This document shows positions 9,494 to 17,697 of a stretch of DNA of 64,000 nt, piece by piece. The notes below the pieces were generated by a model. It was not told the DNA's origin, did no database searches, and worked only from the letters and a program-made list of their open reading frames with translations. The stretch spans positions 2,108,001 through 2,172,000 of the forward strand of contig NZ_CP033906.1 in NCBI RefSeq assembly GCF_003816055.1. Direction: 5' to 3'. Source of the stretch: Bacillus sp. FJAT-42376. Its GTDB lineage: Bacteria; Bacillota; Bacilli; Bacillales; Bacillaceae. Every line of letters starts with the position of its first letter. The stretch's first letter is position 1. The position numbers and the translations under genes are program-made.

Positions 9494-10009
9494 ATGACAA
9501 CTCCTGCAAAAACATGCAAAGAATCTTTTGTGGTGAAAACATCCATGGTGCTGCCGCCAGATACAAATAATCATGGGACGCTGTTCGGCGGAAGACTGAT
9601 GGCCTATATTGATGATATTGCAGCCATCGCAGCGACTAGACACTCAAGAACGCTTGTCGTCACAGCATCAACGGACTCTGTTGATTTCCTGCACCCGATC
9701 ATGGTTGGTCATTCTGTCTGTCTTGAAGCGTTTGTCACCTATACTGGCAGAACGTCGATGGAAATTTTCGTTAAGGTCGTGGCGGAGGATATGCTTTCCG
9801 GAGACCGGAATGTATGCGCTCTGAGCTTCCTGACATTTGTAGCTGTCGATGCCAATAATAAACCGACTCCTGTACCGCAAGTGATTCCGCAGACGGAAAT
9901 GGAAAAGCAGCTGAATGAAACAGCAAAAGCCAGAGCGCAAGCAAGAAGAAACCGAAAAATGGAATTTGAAAAAATGGCAGAAATGTTTGGAACCGATATG
10001 CCTTGGTAA
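9494..10009 (+). CDS. ykhA: Acyl-CoA thioesterase, hotdog fold
   Basis: 171 residues. The hotdog core has the typical family stretch NHGTLFGGRLMAYIDDIA near residues 23-40, with the Asn-His and Asp of the catalytic site, followed by VDFLHPIMVGHSV and the helix-strand repeat. It hydrolyses acyl-CoA to free acid and CoA in the cytoplasm. The basic C-terminus (ARAQARRNRKMEFEK) is common in bacterial relatives. It is transcribed alone from an extended -10 promoter. Confidence 0.88.
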   Translation: MTTPAKTCKESFVVKTSMVLPPDTNNHGTLFGGRLMAYIDDIAAIAATRHSRTLVVTASTDSVDFLHPIMVGHSVCLEAFVTYTGRTSMEIFVKVVAEDMLSGDRNVCALSFLTFVAVDANNKPTPVPQVIPQTEMEKQLNETAKARAQARRNRKMEFEKMAEMFGTDMPW

Positions 10010-10127
10010 AGAAAACGCATTCCGGTTCCATAAACTGGACAGAATTTTTCATCTGTCTGACTTCTTTTTAGGACTCAATTGTGATTTAATGAGGGTATAA
10101 AGCATTACGGTTCGGGGAGGATCGGTT

Positions 10128-10553
10128 ATGAAGATTAATTTTACGAAACAGCAGTATCATACTCTTGTGAAAATGCTTTACCTCTCAACATGGGTCGGAG
10201 CAAGAGAAGAACACGAAGATCAGGCGGATGAGTTCTTCAAGCTTGAAAACTATGTTCTTTCGTTTGCAGAATCCTTTGGTGTCGACCATCTTGTAGATTA
10301 TGATTCTCTTGAGGATGAATACTATGCTTCCCGTCAGCTTGATGAAGAGCTTGAGGACATTATCGCTGATTATGAGGAAGAAGTCTTTTGGGACAAGCTC
10401 TGCGCACTTCTTGCAAGACGGGATCTGATGAAAGAAGAAACAGTGATCAATACATACAGTCCTGAACAGCGTTTCGAACGGCTTATGGAAATTGAAGAAA
10501 AATACCATCAATACTTCGAAGAGTTTGGTTTGGAGAAGGTCAAAGTAGAATAG
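10128..10553 (+). CDS. Hypothetical acidic protein
   Basis: 141 residues, not recognised. It is strongly acidic and helical, with aromatic pairs (QYHTLVKMLYLSTWVGAREE) and a Glu/Tyr-rich C-terminus. The ATG follows GGGGAGG at good spacing. No signal peptide, membrane segment or metal motif is seen. A strong intrinsic terminator lies 60 bp downstream, so it is a single-gene unit. Confidence 0.75.
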   Translation: MKINFTKQQYHTLVKMLYLSTWVGAREEHEDQADEFFKLENYVLSFAESFGVDHLVDYDSLEDEYYASRQLDEELEDIIADYEEEVFWDKLCALLARRDLMKEETVINTYSPEQRFERLMEIEEKYHQYFEEFGLEKVKVE

Positions 10554-10903
10554 CTTAAAGGACCCTCAAACTCCACTAGTATATTTGATATTTAGATCAA
10601 AAACGGAATATAAACCCCCTGTATGTTTGGATTTTGCAAGCATACAGGGGGTTTCTTTGTGAACACTGGAATCGTGGCGAATTACTGGCCGGCCCCTTTT
10701 CAGGCATAAGGAGTGACTCGCATTCTGTCATAAAGCTCTGTATTATGTTTTGCCCTTGTAACCCGTCTGACCGGTATTAAAAGAGGAGGGAATAGGGTAT
10801 GAAGGAGAAAAGGGAAGATTATAAGTAACTCATGTTCGAGATCGAGCAGGGGAGCGGATGGCTTTAGCATATGGTGATCAGAACAAAAGGGAGGGTTTCA
10901 AGC
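10554..10903. other. Gene-poor intergenic region
   Basis: It holds the terminator at 10612-10657. A 9-codon frame (ATG at 10799, GAGGAGGG upstream, stop at 10826-10828) is the only other translatable signal; it may be a leader peptide or chance. No promoter could be fixed for the downstream gene. Confidence 0.4.
10612..10657 (+). terminator. Intrinsic terminator
   Basis: A 14-bp perfect stem AAACCCCCTGTATG/CATACAGGGGGTTT with a 15-nt loop, followed by a T-rich stretch. Confidence 0.85.
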
Positions 10904-12355
10904 ATGTATGTTTATCGAAAAGAGGAGATTCGGGAAATAGACCGGGAAGCTGAAGAAAAAGGGTTATCCGTTTTTACCTTGATGGAAAACGCCGGTTCAG
11001 GATTGTACAGGGCGATATCGAAACGAATAACGAAACAGCAAACGGTCTGTATTGTCTGCGGAAAAGGAAACAACGGAGGGGATGGCATCGTTCTTGGGAG
11101 GTATTTGCTGCAGAACGGGTATCATGCCAAGCTGTATTTTCCCTTTGGATTGCCGGAAATTGACAAGCCGGCCGGAAGGCATTTGACTTATTTGAAATCG
11201 TGCGGCTTTTCTCCTGTCACTGAGGAGTTAACCGCTGATGTCTGGATTGACGGCCTTCTTGGGATCGGTTTCCGACAGCCGCTCAGAAAGGAAGCATCTG
11301 AGGCAATAAGTTTTCTGAACAGACAGCAGGGAACGAAAATAGCGATTGACCTCCCTTCCGGTGTCGAAGCAGATTCAGGAAACACAGATGAAGCATTCCA
11401 GGCGGATTTTACATATTGTTTACATGGATTCAAACCATCAGCATTTAGTCATCCATCCAAATCTTACTACGGTGAAGCGGAAGTGGTCGACGTCGGTCTG
11501 CCCCGCAGCGGCAAGATTAAAATCTGGACCGAAAATGACGCAGTTCGAGCGCTTCCCTCCTTTCAGACGTCTGCTCATAAAGGGACATTCGGAACAGGCT
11601 ATCTTATAGCAGGCAGTGATGAAATGCCGGGGAGCGTCCTGCTTGCCGGGATGGGAGCGCTGCGCAGCGGGATTGGAAAGCTGACCATTGGTACTACCCG
11701 GTTTGCTGCAGGGATTGCAGCCGGCGTCATCCCGGAAAGTACGTATGAGCTAGAAGGGCTTCAGAAGACCGCGAATGGGTATGTGCCCGAAAAAATAAAG
11801 GCTGCCGCCATCGGCCCTGGCCTGGAAGATGGAGAAGTGCTGAACGACGCCATTCACGTATTGCTTAAACAGGATATTCCGGTTGTTCTGGATGCGGGGG
11901 CATTAAAAGAAAGATCCTATCCAAAGAGGGACATCCCTCCGATCCTGACTCCTCACCCAGGTGAATTCAGCCGTATATCAGGTTTGTCCGTTCAGGAAAT
12001 TCAAAGCAGCCGGATTGATTCCGCCCTGACATACGCGCGCAAGCACAGGGTCATTCTTGTGTTAAAAGGGGAGCAGACCGTTATAGCGTTCCCGGATGGA
12101 GAAGCCATTGTCAATCAGTCAGGGAATGCCGCTCTTGCAAAAGGAGGAAGCGGAGACACTCTCACCGGAATGCTAACCGCATTTCTTTGTACGCATCGGA
12201 CCGTTAAGGAGGCCATCGCAAATGCTGTTTACATCCATGGGAAAACAGCCGATAGGTGGATAGAGAAATATGGGGAGAGAACCATGACAGCCAGTGACAT
12301 TTCCGCACTGCTCCCGGAAGTTATAAAACATTTAGAAAGAAAAAAGGAAGGCTGA
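10904..12355 (+). CDS. nnr: Bifunctional NAD(P)H-hydrate epimerase / ADP-dependent NAD(P)H-hydrate dehydratase
   Basis: 483 residues. The N-terminal YjeF_N epimerase domain (about 1-210) has the nucleotide-binding VCGKGNNGGDG motif. The C-terminal ribokinase-like dehydratase domain (about 220-480) has TPHPGEFSR and the GGSGDTLTGML phosphate-binding loop. Together they repair hydrated NADH and NADPH. The ATG at 10904 is preferred over the in-frame ATG at 10871 because GGGAGGG sits 8 nt upstream. Its stop is 2 nt from the next start, implying co-transcription with the DUF6884-like gene. Confidence 0.92.
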   Translation: MYVYRKEEIREIDREAEEKGLSVFTLMENAGSGLYRAISKRITKQQTVCIVCGKGNNGGDGIVLGRYLLQNGYHAKLYFPFGLPEIDKPAGRHLTYLKSCGFSPVTEELTADVWIDGLLGIGFRQPLRKEASEAISFLNRQQGTKIAIDLPSGVEADSGNTDEAFQADFTYCLHGFKPSAFSHPSKSYYGEAEVVDVGLPRSGKIKIWTENDAVRALPSFQTSAHKGTFGTGYLIAGSDEMPGSVLLAGMGALRSGIGKLTIGTTRFAAGIAAGVIPESTYELEGLQKTANGYVPEKIKAAAIGPGLEDGEVLNDAIHVLLKQDIPVVLDAGALKERSYPKRDIPPILTPHPGEFSRISGLSVQEIQSSRIDSALTYARKHRVILVLKGEQTVIAFPDGEAIVNQSGNAALAKGGSGDTLTGMLTAFLCTHRTVKEAIANAVYIHGKTADRWIEKYGERTMTASDISALLPEVIKHLERKKEG

Positions 12356-12357
12356 AG

Positions 12358-12828
12358 ATGGAGAGGTTATGTATTATCCCCTGCGGAAAGCGGAAAATAT
12401 GGGATCAGGAGCCTGATATGGGGGCTGTGGAAGCGAGGTTTGCCTACACGGGCATATTTCACCGGCTCTGTCAGGATTATGCAAGGACTTTCTTCGGGCA
12501 ATGGGTGATTTTGTCCGCGAAGCATGGTTTTTTAAGGCCCGAAGATCCGGTTCCCGAAAACTATGACCTCGGGTTCCACATGAAGCATCCTGACATCATC
12601 ACGATTTATGATCTGAAGCAGCAGCTGGAAGGGAAACAGCTGAACGATGTGAAGGAGGTTATTATGCTTGGAGGGAAAAAATTTGCTCCTATTCTTGCAG
12701 ACGTTTTTGGGAAACCGGCTGTTTTTCCTTTAAGAGGTTCGCAGGGAATTGGGGAAATGCAGCGAAAACTGAAAGAAGCCGTAATGACTGGCAAGGAAAT
12801 AAATCCTGATAACGGAGCGGGAATTTAA
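12358..12828 (+). CDS. DUF6884-like protein
   Basis: 156 residues. The N-terminal IIPCGKRKIW and central ILSAKHGFLRPEDPVPENYD resemble the DUF6884 family, which I recall as having a conserved SAKHG segment and a link to the TGT-like fold. Function is not established. It begins 2 nt after the NAD(P)HX repair gene, so the two are almost certainly translated from one message. No membrane or signal segment is seen. Confidence 0.75.
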   Translation: MERLCIIPCGKRKIWDQEPDMGAVEARFAYTGIFHRLCQDYARTFFGQWVILSAKHGFLRPEDPVPENYDLGFHMKHPDIITIYDLKQQLEGKQLNDVKEVIMLGGKKFAPILADVFGKPAVFPLRGSQGIGEMQRKLKEAVMTGKEINPDNGAGI

Positions 12829-12889
12829 GAGAGAACGCCATTTCTGATGGCCGGACCGATGGGATTTCTCTGCCGGGGGGAGATTTCCA

Positions 12890-13100
12890 ATGGGATTTTC
12901 ACAAGACGGAAAGAGAGAATTGTCGAAAAAAAAGAATAGTTTGGCATTATTTTCAGGGAAATAAAACGGATGAATGGCGGCTTAGTGATTGGAACCTTCA
13001 GGACATAATCAGAAACTGCGGCTTTCATGGAAGGATCGTTTATTCTTTCTTAAAGGAGAAGAATGAAGTTAAATTGGAATTAAATCTGCTTCAGTGTTAA
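12890..13100 (+). pseudogene. Apparently frameshifted small gene (about 67 codons)
   Basis: GGGGGGAG lies 7-8 nt before an ATG at 12890 that opens only 24 codons, stopping at 12964. A second frame, offset +1, is open to a stop at 13098-13100 and reads like real protein (DEWRLSDWNLQDIIRNCGFH). The two join if one base is removed from the A8 run at 12926-12933, giving a protein of about 67 residues. This may be a pseudogene, a homopolymer sequencing error, or slippage-dependent expression. Family not recognised. Confidence 0.4.
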
Positions 13101-13143
13101 AATTTGCATAGAATGCTGAACAGAAAGCTGGAGGTTTGTACAT

Positions 13144-13806
13144 ATGAAGAAAGAGTTTGCCGTAATAGGTCTTGGAAGGTTCGGAGGCAGTATTTGCCGG
13201 GCGCTGAGCGAAGAAGGCATGGAAGTAATGGCCATTGATCATGATGAAGACCGGGTAAATGAATTCGCCAATATCGCCTCTCATGCAGTAGTGGGGGATT
13301 CAACAGATGAAGCGGTTCTGAAAAGCCTTGGAATCCGAAATTTTGACCATGTCATTGTAGCTATCGGCGAAAATATCCAGGCAAGTATTCTTACAACCCT
13401 GATACTTAAGGACCTTGGGGTTAAAAACATTACAGTAAAAGCCCAGAATGATTACCATGAAAAAGTGCTGACAAAGATCGGAGCAGACAAAATTGTCCAT
13501 CCGGAAAGGGATATGGGCAAAAGAATCGCCCATAACATCATATCCAATAATGTATTGGATTACCTGGAGCTGTCAGATGAACACAGTATTGTCGAAATCG
13601 TCGCGGGTAAAAAACTTGCGGGGAATACGCTGATCAATTTGGACATACGGGCTAATTACGGAATTAACATTGTAGCAATCAAACGCAACAAGGAGATTAT
13701 TGTATCCCCTCAGGCGGAAGAAGAAATTGAGCTGAACGATGTACTCATTGTGATTGGGGCCGATTCGGATATTGACCGGTTTGAAAGGAAAGTGCTCAAC
13801 GTTTAA
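13144..13806 (+). CDS. ktrC: KtrC-type potassium uptake regulatory subunit (RCK domain)
   Basis: 220 residues. The RCK_N Rossmann fold opens with the nucleotide-binding GLGRFGGS at residues 8-15 and an acidic residue in AIDHDEDR ending the second strand. The RCK_C domain (about 140-220) is the region that binds c-di-AMP in Ktr proteins. It gates a KtrD-type membrane channel that is not encoded in this window. GGAGG precedes the ATG. The order ktrC-adeC-rnjA is that of B. subtilis. Confidence 0.9.
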   Translation: MKKEFAVIGLGRFGGSICRALSEEGMEVMAIDHDEDRVNEFANIASHAVVGDSTDEAVLKSLGIRNFDHVIVAIGENIQASILTTLILKDLGVKNITVKAQNDYHEKVLTKIGADKIVHPERDMGKRIAHNIISNNVLDYLELSDEHSIVEIVAGKKLAGNTLINLDIRANYGINIVAIKRNKEIIVSPQAEEEIELNDVLIVIGADSDIDRFERKVLNV

Positions 13807-13832
13807 ACGCTCTCACTGCAGAGCGTTTTTCT
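13805..13832 (+). terminator. ktrC terminator
   Basis: A 9-bp stem AAACGCTCT/AGAGCGTTT with a 6-nt loop, running into a T tract directly after the ktrC stop. Confidence 0.85.
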
Positions 13833-13922
13833 TATGGAAAGTTACCGGGAGATGGTGCCGGAAGAAACGGTCTATGCAGACTTTCGCGAAGCCGCTCATT
13901 TTCATGCCCGCAAAAATTAGCA

Positions 13923-13951
13923 TTGACTCATGTATGTGAATCCATTAACAT
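13923..13951 (+). promoter_or_regulatory. Sigma-A promoter of the adeC leader
   Basis: TTGACT at 13923-13928 and TAACAT at 13946-13951 with a 17-bp spacer. Transcription would start near 13958, just before the riboswitch aptamer. Confidence 0.5.
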
Positions 13952-13975
13952 ATAAAAAACCAATTAAAATATTTG

Positions 13976-14101
13976 CTCGTATAATCTTGGAGATAAGGTC
14001 CATAAGTTTCTACCAAACTGCCGTAAATAGTTTGACTACGAGAAGAATAGAGAATCCTGCTGCTCTTCTCCGGTCATTTCATCTGTGAGAGGAGTTTTTT
14101 T
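13976..14101 (+). promoter_or_regulatory. Purine riboswitch (guanine/hypoxanthine-type) with terminator that also masks the adeC ribosome binding site
   Basis: The aptamer spans 13976-14042. P1 is CTCGTA (13976-13981) with TACGAG (14037-14042); L2 has GATAAGG, J2/3 has AAGTTTCTACC, L3 has CCGTAAA, and J3/1 has GACTA. The base equivalent to position 74 is C (14036), the guanine/hypoxanthine specifier rather than the adenine-type U. Downstream, CTCTTCTC (14063-14070) pairs with GAGAGGAG (14087-14094) before seven T's, forming a terminator. An alternative stem pairs GAGAAGA (overlapping the P1 3' strand) with TCTTCTC. Ligand should therefore favour termination. GAGAGGAG is also the Shine-Dalgarno, 7 nt before ATG. 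Confidence 0.92.
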
Positions 14102-15835
14102 ATGCAAATAGATAAAATGAAACAAAGAATGGATGCTGCATCAGGAAAAGAAATGGCGGATCTTCTCATTAAGAATGCAACGGTAGCGGATGTGTTCAAT
14201 CATGAGTTTATTAAAACGGATGTAGCTGTGAAAGACGGAGAATTCATCAGCATGGGCACCCGTCAGGCCAAGGAAGTGATAGATGCAGAGGGGATGTACC
14301 TGATTCCTTCTTTTATTGATTCCCATGTTCATATTGAATCCTCCATGGTCGGCCCTTCTGAATTTGCGAAGGTATTGCTGCCCCATGGGGTGACTACGGT
14401 CATTGCGGACCCGCATGAAATCGCGAATGTATCGGGAGCAGACGGGATTCAGTTTATGCTGGACCAGTCTGAAAATCTGCCGCTTGATGTACGGATCATG
14501 CTCCCATCCTCTGTGCCGGCTGCCGTTTTTGAAGAGAGCGGAGCTGTACTTCGGAAAGAGGACCTTGAGCCTTTTATCCATCATCCGAGGGTGCTTGGCT
14601 TAGCGGAAGTGATGGATTATCCCGCTCTATTAAACGGAGATCCGGATATGCTCCATAAAATCAATATGGCCGCAAGCCATTCCATGCCGATCGACGGACA
14701 TCTTGCCGGCCTAAAAGAAGATATGATCGATTTGTACAGAGCGGCAGGTGTCAGGACAGATCACGAGGTAAACACAGCGAAAGAAGCAGCAGATCGGATT
14801 CAAAGAGGGATGTATGTCCAAATCAGACAGGGCTCTGTTGCTCAAAATCTACCCGCGGTCATTTCCGCTGTCAATCAAAGGAATTCCAGAAGGTTTATTT
14901 TTTGCACAGATGATAAGCATCTTGATGAATTGAAGAGAGAAGGAAGCATCGATCATCTCGTCAGACTTTCAATCGCCAAGGGCATTGATCCGATGACGGC
15001 TATTCAAATGGCCTCGCTTAATGCTGCCGAATGCTATGGTCTTCATAAGAAAGGGGCCATTGCACCTGGATTTGAAGCTGATTTTATCATGACAGACAAC
15101 CTGCAGACGATTCCTGTTAGAAGAGTGTTCCGGAAGGGCAATGAGGCAGCAGCTGACGGTCAGGTTTTCACTTGGGATTGGAAAGTCCCGTCAAAAGTGA
15201 AAAGAAATCTGCTGGATACGGTCCATATGGCTAAATTCAGCGAAGAGCAGCTGGCCTTGCCGATTGAAAGCGGAAAAAAGGTGCCTATCATTGAAATCAT
15301 CCCAAATCAGCTGATTACGAAAAAAAGATTGGAAAAGACATCCGTAAAAGGGGGATATTTCTCACCCGATATCCAGCAAGATCATTTAAAGCTCGTGGCT
15401 GCTGAGCGCCATCGGTCAACGGGAAAAATCGGCGTAGGGATTGTTAAGGGCTTCAAACTGAAACATGGCGCCATAGCTGCATCCATTTCCCATGACTCCC
15501 ATAACATCATGGCTGTGGGGACAAATGATAAGGCCATTCATGCGGCGATCGAAAGGCTTTGTGAACTGAAAGGAGGCATGGCAGCAGCCGATCAGAATGG
15601 CGCGATTTTAGCCGAGCTTGCTCTTCCGATTGCCGGACTGATGTCAGACAAGCCGTATGAAGAAGTCATGAGAAGGATGGAAGCGATCCATCATTCGCTG
15701 GCGGCATTAGGGTTTGAGGAAGGGTTCAATCCGTTTGTCATGCTTTCCTTTCTTGCACTGCCTGTCATACCTGACATCAAACTTACCGTTAATGGATTAT
15801 TTGATGTCAATACCTTTACTCTTGTATCGTATTGA
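14102..15835 (+). CDS. adeC: Adenine deaminase
   Basis: 577 residues, amidohydrolase superfamily. The metal-binding HxH motif is H75-V-H77 in IDSHVHIESSM, followed by ADPHEIANVSG; a family C-terminal domain extends to the end. It converts adenine to hypoxanthine plus ammonia for purine salvage. It sits between ktrC and rnjA as in B. subtilis. Expression is governed by the purine riboswitch directly upstream, so the pathway product (hypoxanthine) or guanine probably shuts the gene down. Confidence 0.95.
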   Translation: MQIDKMKQRMDAASGKEMADLLIKNATVADVFNHEFIKTDVAVKDGEFISMGTRQAKEVIDAEGMYLIPSFIDSHVHIESSMVGPSEFAKVLLPHGVTTVIADPHEIANVSGADGIQFMLDQSENLPLDVRIMLPSSVPAAVFEESGAVLRKEDLEPFIHHPRVLGLAEVMDYPALLNGDPDMLHKINMAASHSMPIDGHLAGLKEDMIDLYRAAGVRTDHEVNTAKEAADRIQRGMYVQIRQGSVAQNLPAVISAVNQRNSRRFIFCTDDKHLDELKREGSIDHLVRLSIAKGIDPMTAIQMASLNAAECYGLHKKGAIAPGFEADFIMTDNLQTIPVRRVFRKGNEAAADGQVFTWDWKVPSKVKRNLLDTVHMAKFSEEQLALPIESGKKVPIIEIIPNQLITKKRLEKTSVKGGYFSPDIQQDHLKLVAAERHRSTGKIGVGIVKGFKLKHGAIAASISHDSHNIMAVGTNDKAIHAAIERLCELKGGMAAADQNGAILAELALPIAGLMSDKPYEEVMRRMEAIHHSLAALGFEEGFNPFVMLSFLALPVIPDIKLTVNGLFDVNTFTLVSY

Positions 15836-15850
15836 ATGGATCGTATTGAA

Positions 15851-15882
15851 AAAAACGAACTGACCGGTCAGTTCGTTTTTTT
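15851..15882. terminator. Bidirectional terminator containing a TetR-operator-like palindrome
   Basis: A perfect 30-bp palindrome (15851-15880) with A and T tracts, between convergent adeC and the TetR gene. Its core ACTGACCGGTCAGT (15859-15872) differs at two positions from the operator-like ACTGGACGGTCAGT at 16977-16990. Confidence 0.9.
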
Positions 15883-16755
15883 GTATAATCCATACCATTT
15901 TTCCAGTTCATTCTTAAAGTTCAGATAAGATTTGCTATCAAGCTGATTAATAAAAAGATAGAGGCTTTCGACGATTACTTGGTTAATGATGCTTTTATTC
16001 AGCTCCTCTTTAAGGGAACCGAGAGCAGTGTTGTGTTTTTCATCCCCGGGATTCAAAGCGGCCATCCACTCTGATAAAACATCCACCATTTTTTGCTTTG
16101 GCTTATTTTCAGCAATTTTCAGCTCTGAAATAAGCAGCTGGGCTTCCTCGGCTTTAATTAGCGGTTCGTCTCCGGTTTCTGTAAAACTTTTTATGATATA
16201 ATCCATTCTTTTCATTAAGTAAGGCCCCATCTCGGGGATGGAGAAAGTCTGGCTTCCTTTAATCATTAAAGCCAGGTATTCCTTAATCATGCCCTCGAGC
16301 AGAACGACGAGATCAAATTGGAAGGAATGGATTTCTTCGCCGTAAACCTCTTCGAGTCTCTCAGAGTACCAGGCGAATAAACGGAGTCTGACCGTTTTTA
16401 AATAATGAAACAGTTCACTGTTTTCTTTCATAATCTGTTCACGGATTTGCATTTGCAGAAATTCTTTATGGGACGAATATTCATAAAAGATGCTGGATAT
16501 TTGTTTTTCAAAGCTTGTTCGGTAATCCGTTCCGGTTTCTTTAAGCTCATGCATTTTTTCAAAGAGTGTTTCGAAATGATGCTGAAAAATCGAGAAGAGA
16601 AGATCTTCTTTCGATCCAAAATAATTATAGATGGAACCTTTTGCTACACCGGCATCATCTGCAATTTCCTGAATGGACGTCTGATGGTATCCTTTTTCGG
16701 AAAAGCATTTGATCGCGCTGCGTATGATCACTTTTTCACGTTCCTTCAATGGCAT
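15868..16755 (-). CDS. TetR/AcrR family transcriptional regulator
   Basis: 295 residues. The N-terminal helix-turn-helix (about residues 8-52) reads SIQEIADDAGVAKGSIYNYF, the TetR signature. The ligand domain is longer than the usual total of about 200 residues; this resembles YerO-type regulators of Bacillus, a recollection only. The gene is divergent from the alarmone synthetase/efflux operon, and a palindrome overlapping that operon's start site is the likely operator. The ATG at 16755 lies inside the end of a short upstream gene, suggesting translational coupling. Confidence 0.85.
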   Translation of the reverse strand: MPLKEREKVIIRSAIKCFSEKGYHQTSIQEIADDAGVAKGSIYNYFGSKEDLLFSIFQHHFETLFEKMHELKETGTDYRTSFEKQISSIFYEYSSHKEFLQMQIREQIMKENSELFHYLKTVRLRLFAWYSERLEEVYGEEIHSFQFDLVVLLEGMIKEYLALMIKGSQTFSIPEMGPYLMKRMDYIIKSFTETGDEPLIKAEEAQLLISELKIAENKPKQKMVDVLSEWMAALNPGDEKHNTALGSLKEELNKSIINQVIVESLYLFINQLDSKSYLNFKNELEKWYGLYKKTN

Positions 16756-16900
16756 TTACACCTTTCTTTATCTGCTTCATGCTGACTAAGGGAGATGGAG
16801 GCGAAGCTTTTCGGCTGGAAGAATGTACAATCTCTGCCTTAACTCCATAGGACTGCAATTTTTTAACTAGATTTAATAACTGTTCCATTGTCTGCTCCAT
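16736..16900 (-). CDS. Small basic protein (54 residues) upstream of and overlapping the TetR gene
   Basis: Start ATG at 16898-16900 follows AAAAAAGGAGATCCTA, an excellent Shine-Dalgarno at 6 nt. The frame runs 54 codons and overlaps the first 20 bp of the TetR gene. The product begins MEQTMEQLLNLVKKLQSYGV, an amphipathic helix, then a Ser/Pro-rich basic tail. It is not recognised. Translation through it would deliver ribosomes to the regulator's start, so it may be a coupled small protein or a regulatory upstream frame. Confidence 0.5.
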   Translation of the reverse strand: MEQTMEQLLNLVKKLQSYGVKAEIVHSSSRKASPPSPLVSMKQIKKGVNAIEGT

Positions 16901-16944
16901 TAGGATCTCCTTTTTTAGTTTATATGATTTTAAGTGGTTTGTAA

Positions 16945-16990
16945 TTGACGAAAACTAATCCGTCATTTAAAATATGACTGGACGGTCAGT
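16945..16990 (+). promoter_or_regulatory. Promoter of the alarmone synthetase/efflux operon with TetR-like operator
   Basis: TTGACG (16945-16950), a 17-bp spacer and TAAAAT (16968-16973) form a strong sigma-A promoter. The imperfect palindrome ACTGGACGGTCAGT at 16977-16990 covers the expected start site, an ideal place for repression by the divergent TetR protein. Confidence 0.65.
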
Positions 16991-17044
16991 TTTCTTGATT
17001 ATAGACCTTTTGTCCAAAATTATCAACATCCGGGAGAGAGAATC

Positions 17045-17686
17045 ATGAATGAAGAGATGGCGCTTTGGAGAGATTTTTTACTGCCTTACAAATTTGCCTT
17101 GGACGATTGCAAACTGAAAATAAATATGATTAAAGAAGAGGCTTTGCTTTCGGGAACTCACCATCCAATCGAACACGTGAAGGCAAGAATAAAGTCGCCT
17201 GACAGTATCTTTAAAAAGCTTAAAAGGAAGGGACTGGAGCCTGATCTGAAAAATGCGGAAGAGCATTTACAGGATATAGCGGGAATCCGGATTGTCTGTT
17301 CATTTGTTAAAGATATTTATCTCCTTGCCGATCAATTAGAAGAAAGGCAGGATATTGTGATTCTGGAAAAAAAGGATTATATCATTCATCCTAAGTCGAA
17401 CGGGTATCAAAGCATGCATTTTATTGCTGAAATACCAGTCACTCTAAAAGGCGGACTAAAAAAAGTAAAGGTGGAAATCCAGCTTAGAACACTTGCCATG
17501 GATTTCTGGGCAAGTTTGGAGCACAAAATTTTTTATAAGTTCGAAAGGGATATTCCTGATTATTTGAAACAGGATTTATATGAGGCCGCACTCGCCGTCC
17601 AATCACTGGATCAGAAAATGGAGAATGTCCGAGAAGAAGTCAGCACAATCGAGGATTCACGCGATCAAATATTGATGCCGCTATAG
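17045..17686 (+). CDS. Small alarmone synthetase (GTP pyrophosphokinase), YwaC/RelP-like
   Basis: 213 residues, a stand-alone (p)ppGpp synthetase without hydrolase or regulatory domains. The RelA/SpoT synthetase core is visible as HVKARIKSPDSIFKKLKRKG, DIAGIRIVCSF with the catalytic Asp, HPKSNGYQSMHF, and EIQLRTLAMDFWASLEHKI with the catalytic Glu. It transfers pyrophosphate from ATP to GTP or GDP. The start YKFALD-type region and length match B. subtilis YwaC (SasA/RelP) better than YjbM, from memory. It is 11 bp upstream of an efflux gene and under a TetR-like operator, so the two are probably induced together. Confidence 0.88.
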   Translation: MNEEMALWRDFLLPYKFALDDCKLKINMIKEEALLSGTHHPIEHVKARIKSPDSIFKKLKRKGLEPDLKNAEEHLQDIAGIRIVCSFVKDIYLLADQLEERQDIVILEKKDYIIHPKSNGYQSMHFIAEIPVTLKGGLKKVKVEIQLRTLAMDFWASLEHKIFYKFERDIPDYLKQDLYEAALAVQSLDQKMENVREEVSTIEDSRDQILMPL

Positions 17687-17697
17687 GGGGAAAATAA

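Noticed and set aside
10799..10828. Nine-codon leader peptide before the NAD(P)HX repair gene
   Set aside because: Good ribosome binding site but no attenuator structure or biased codons; too short to support.
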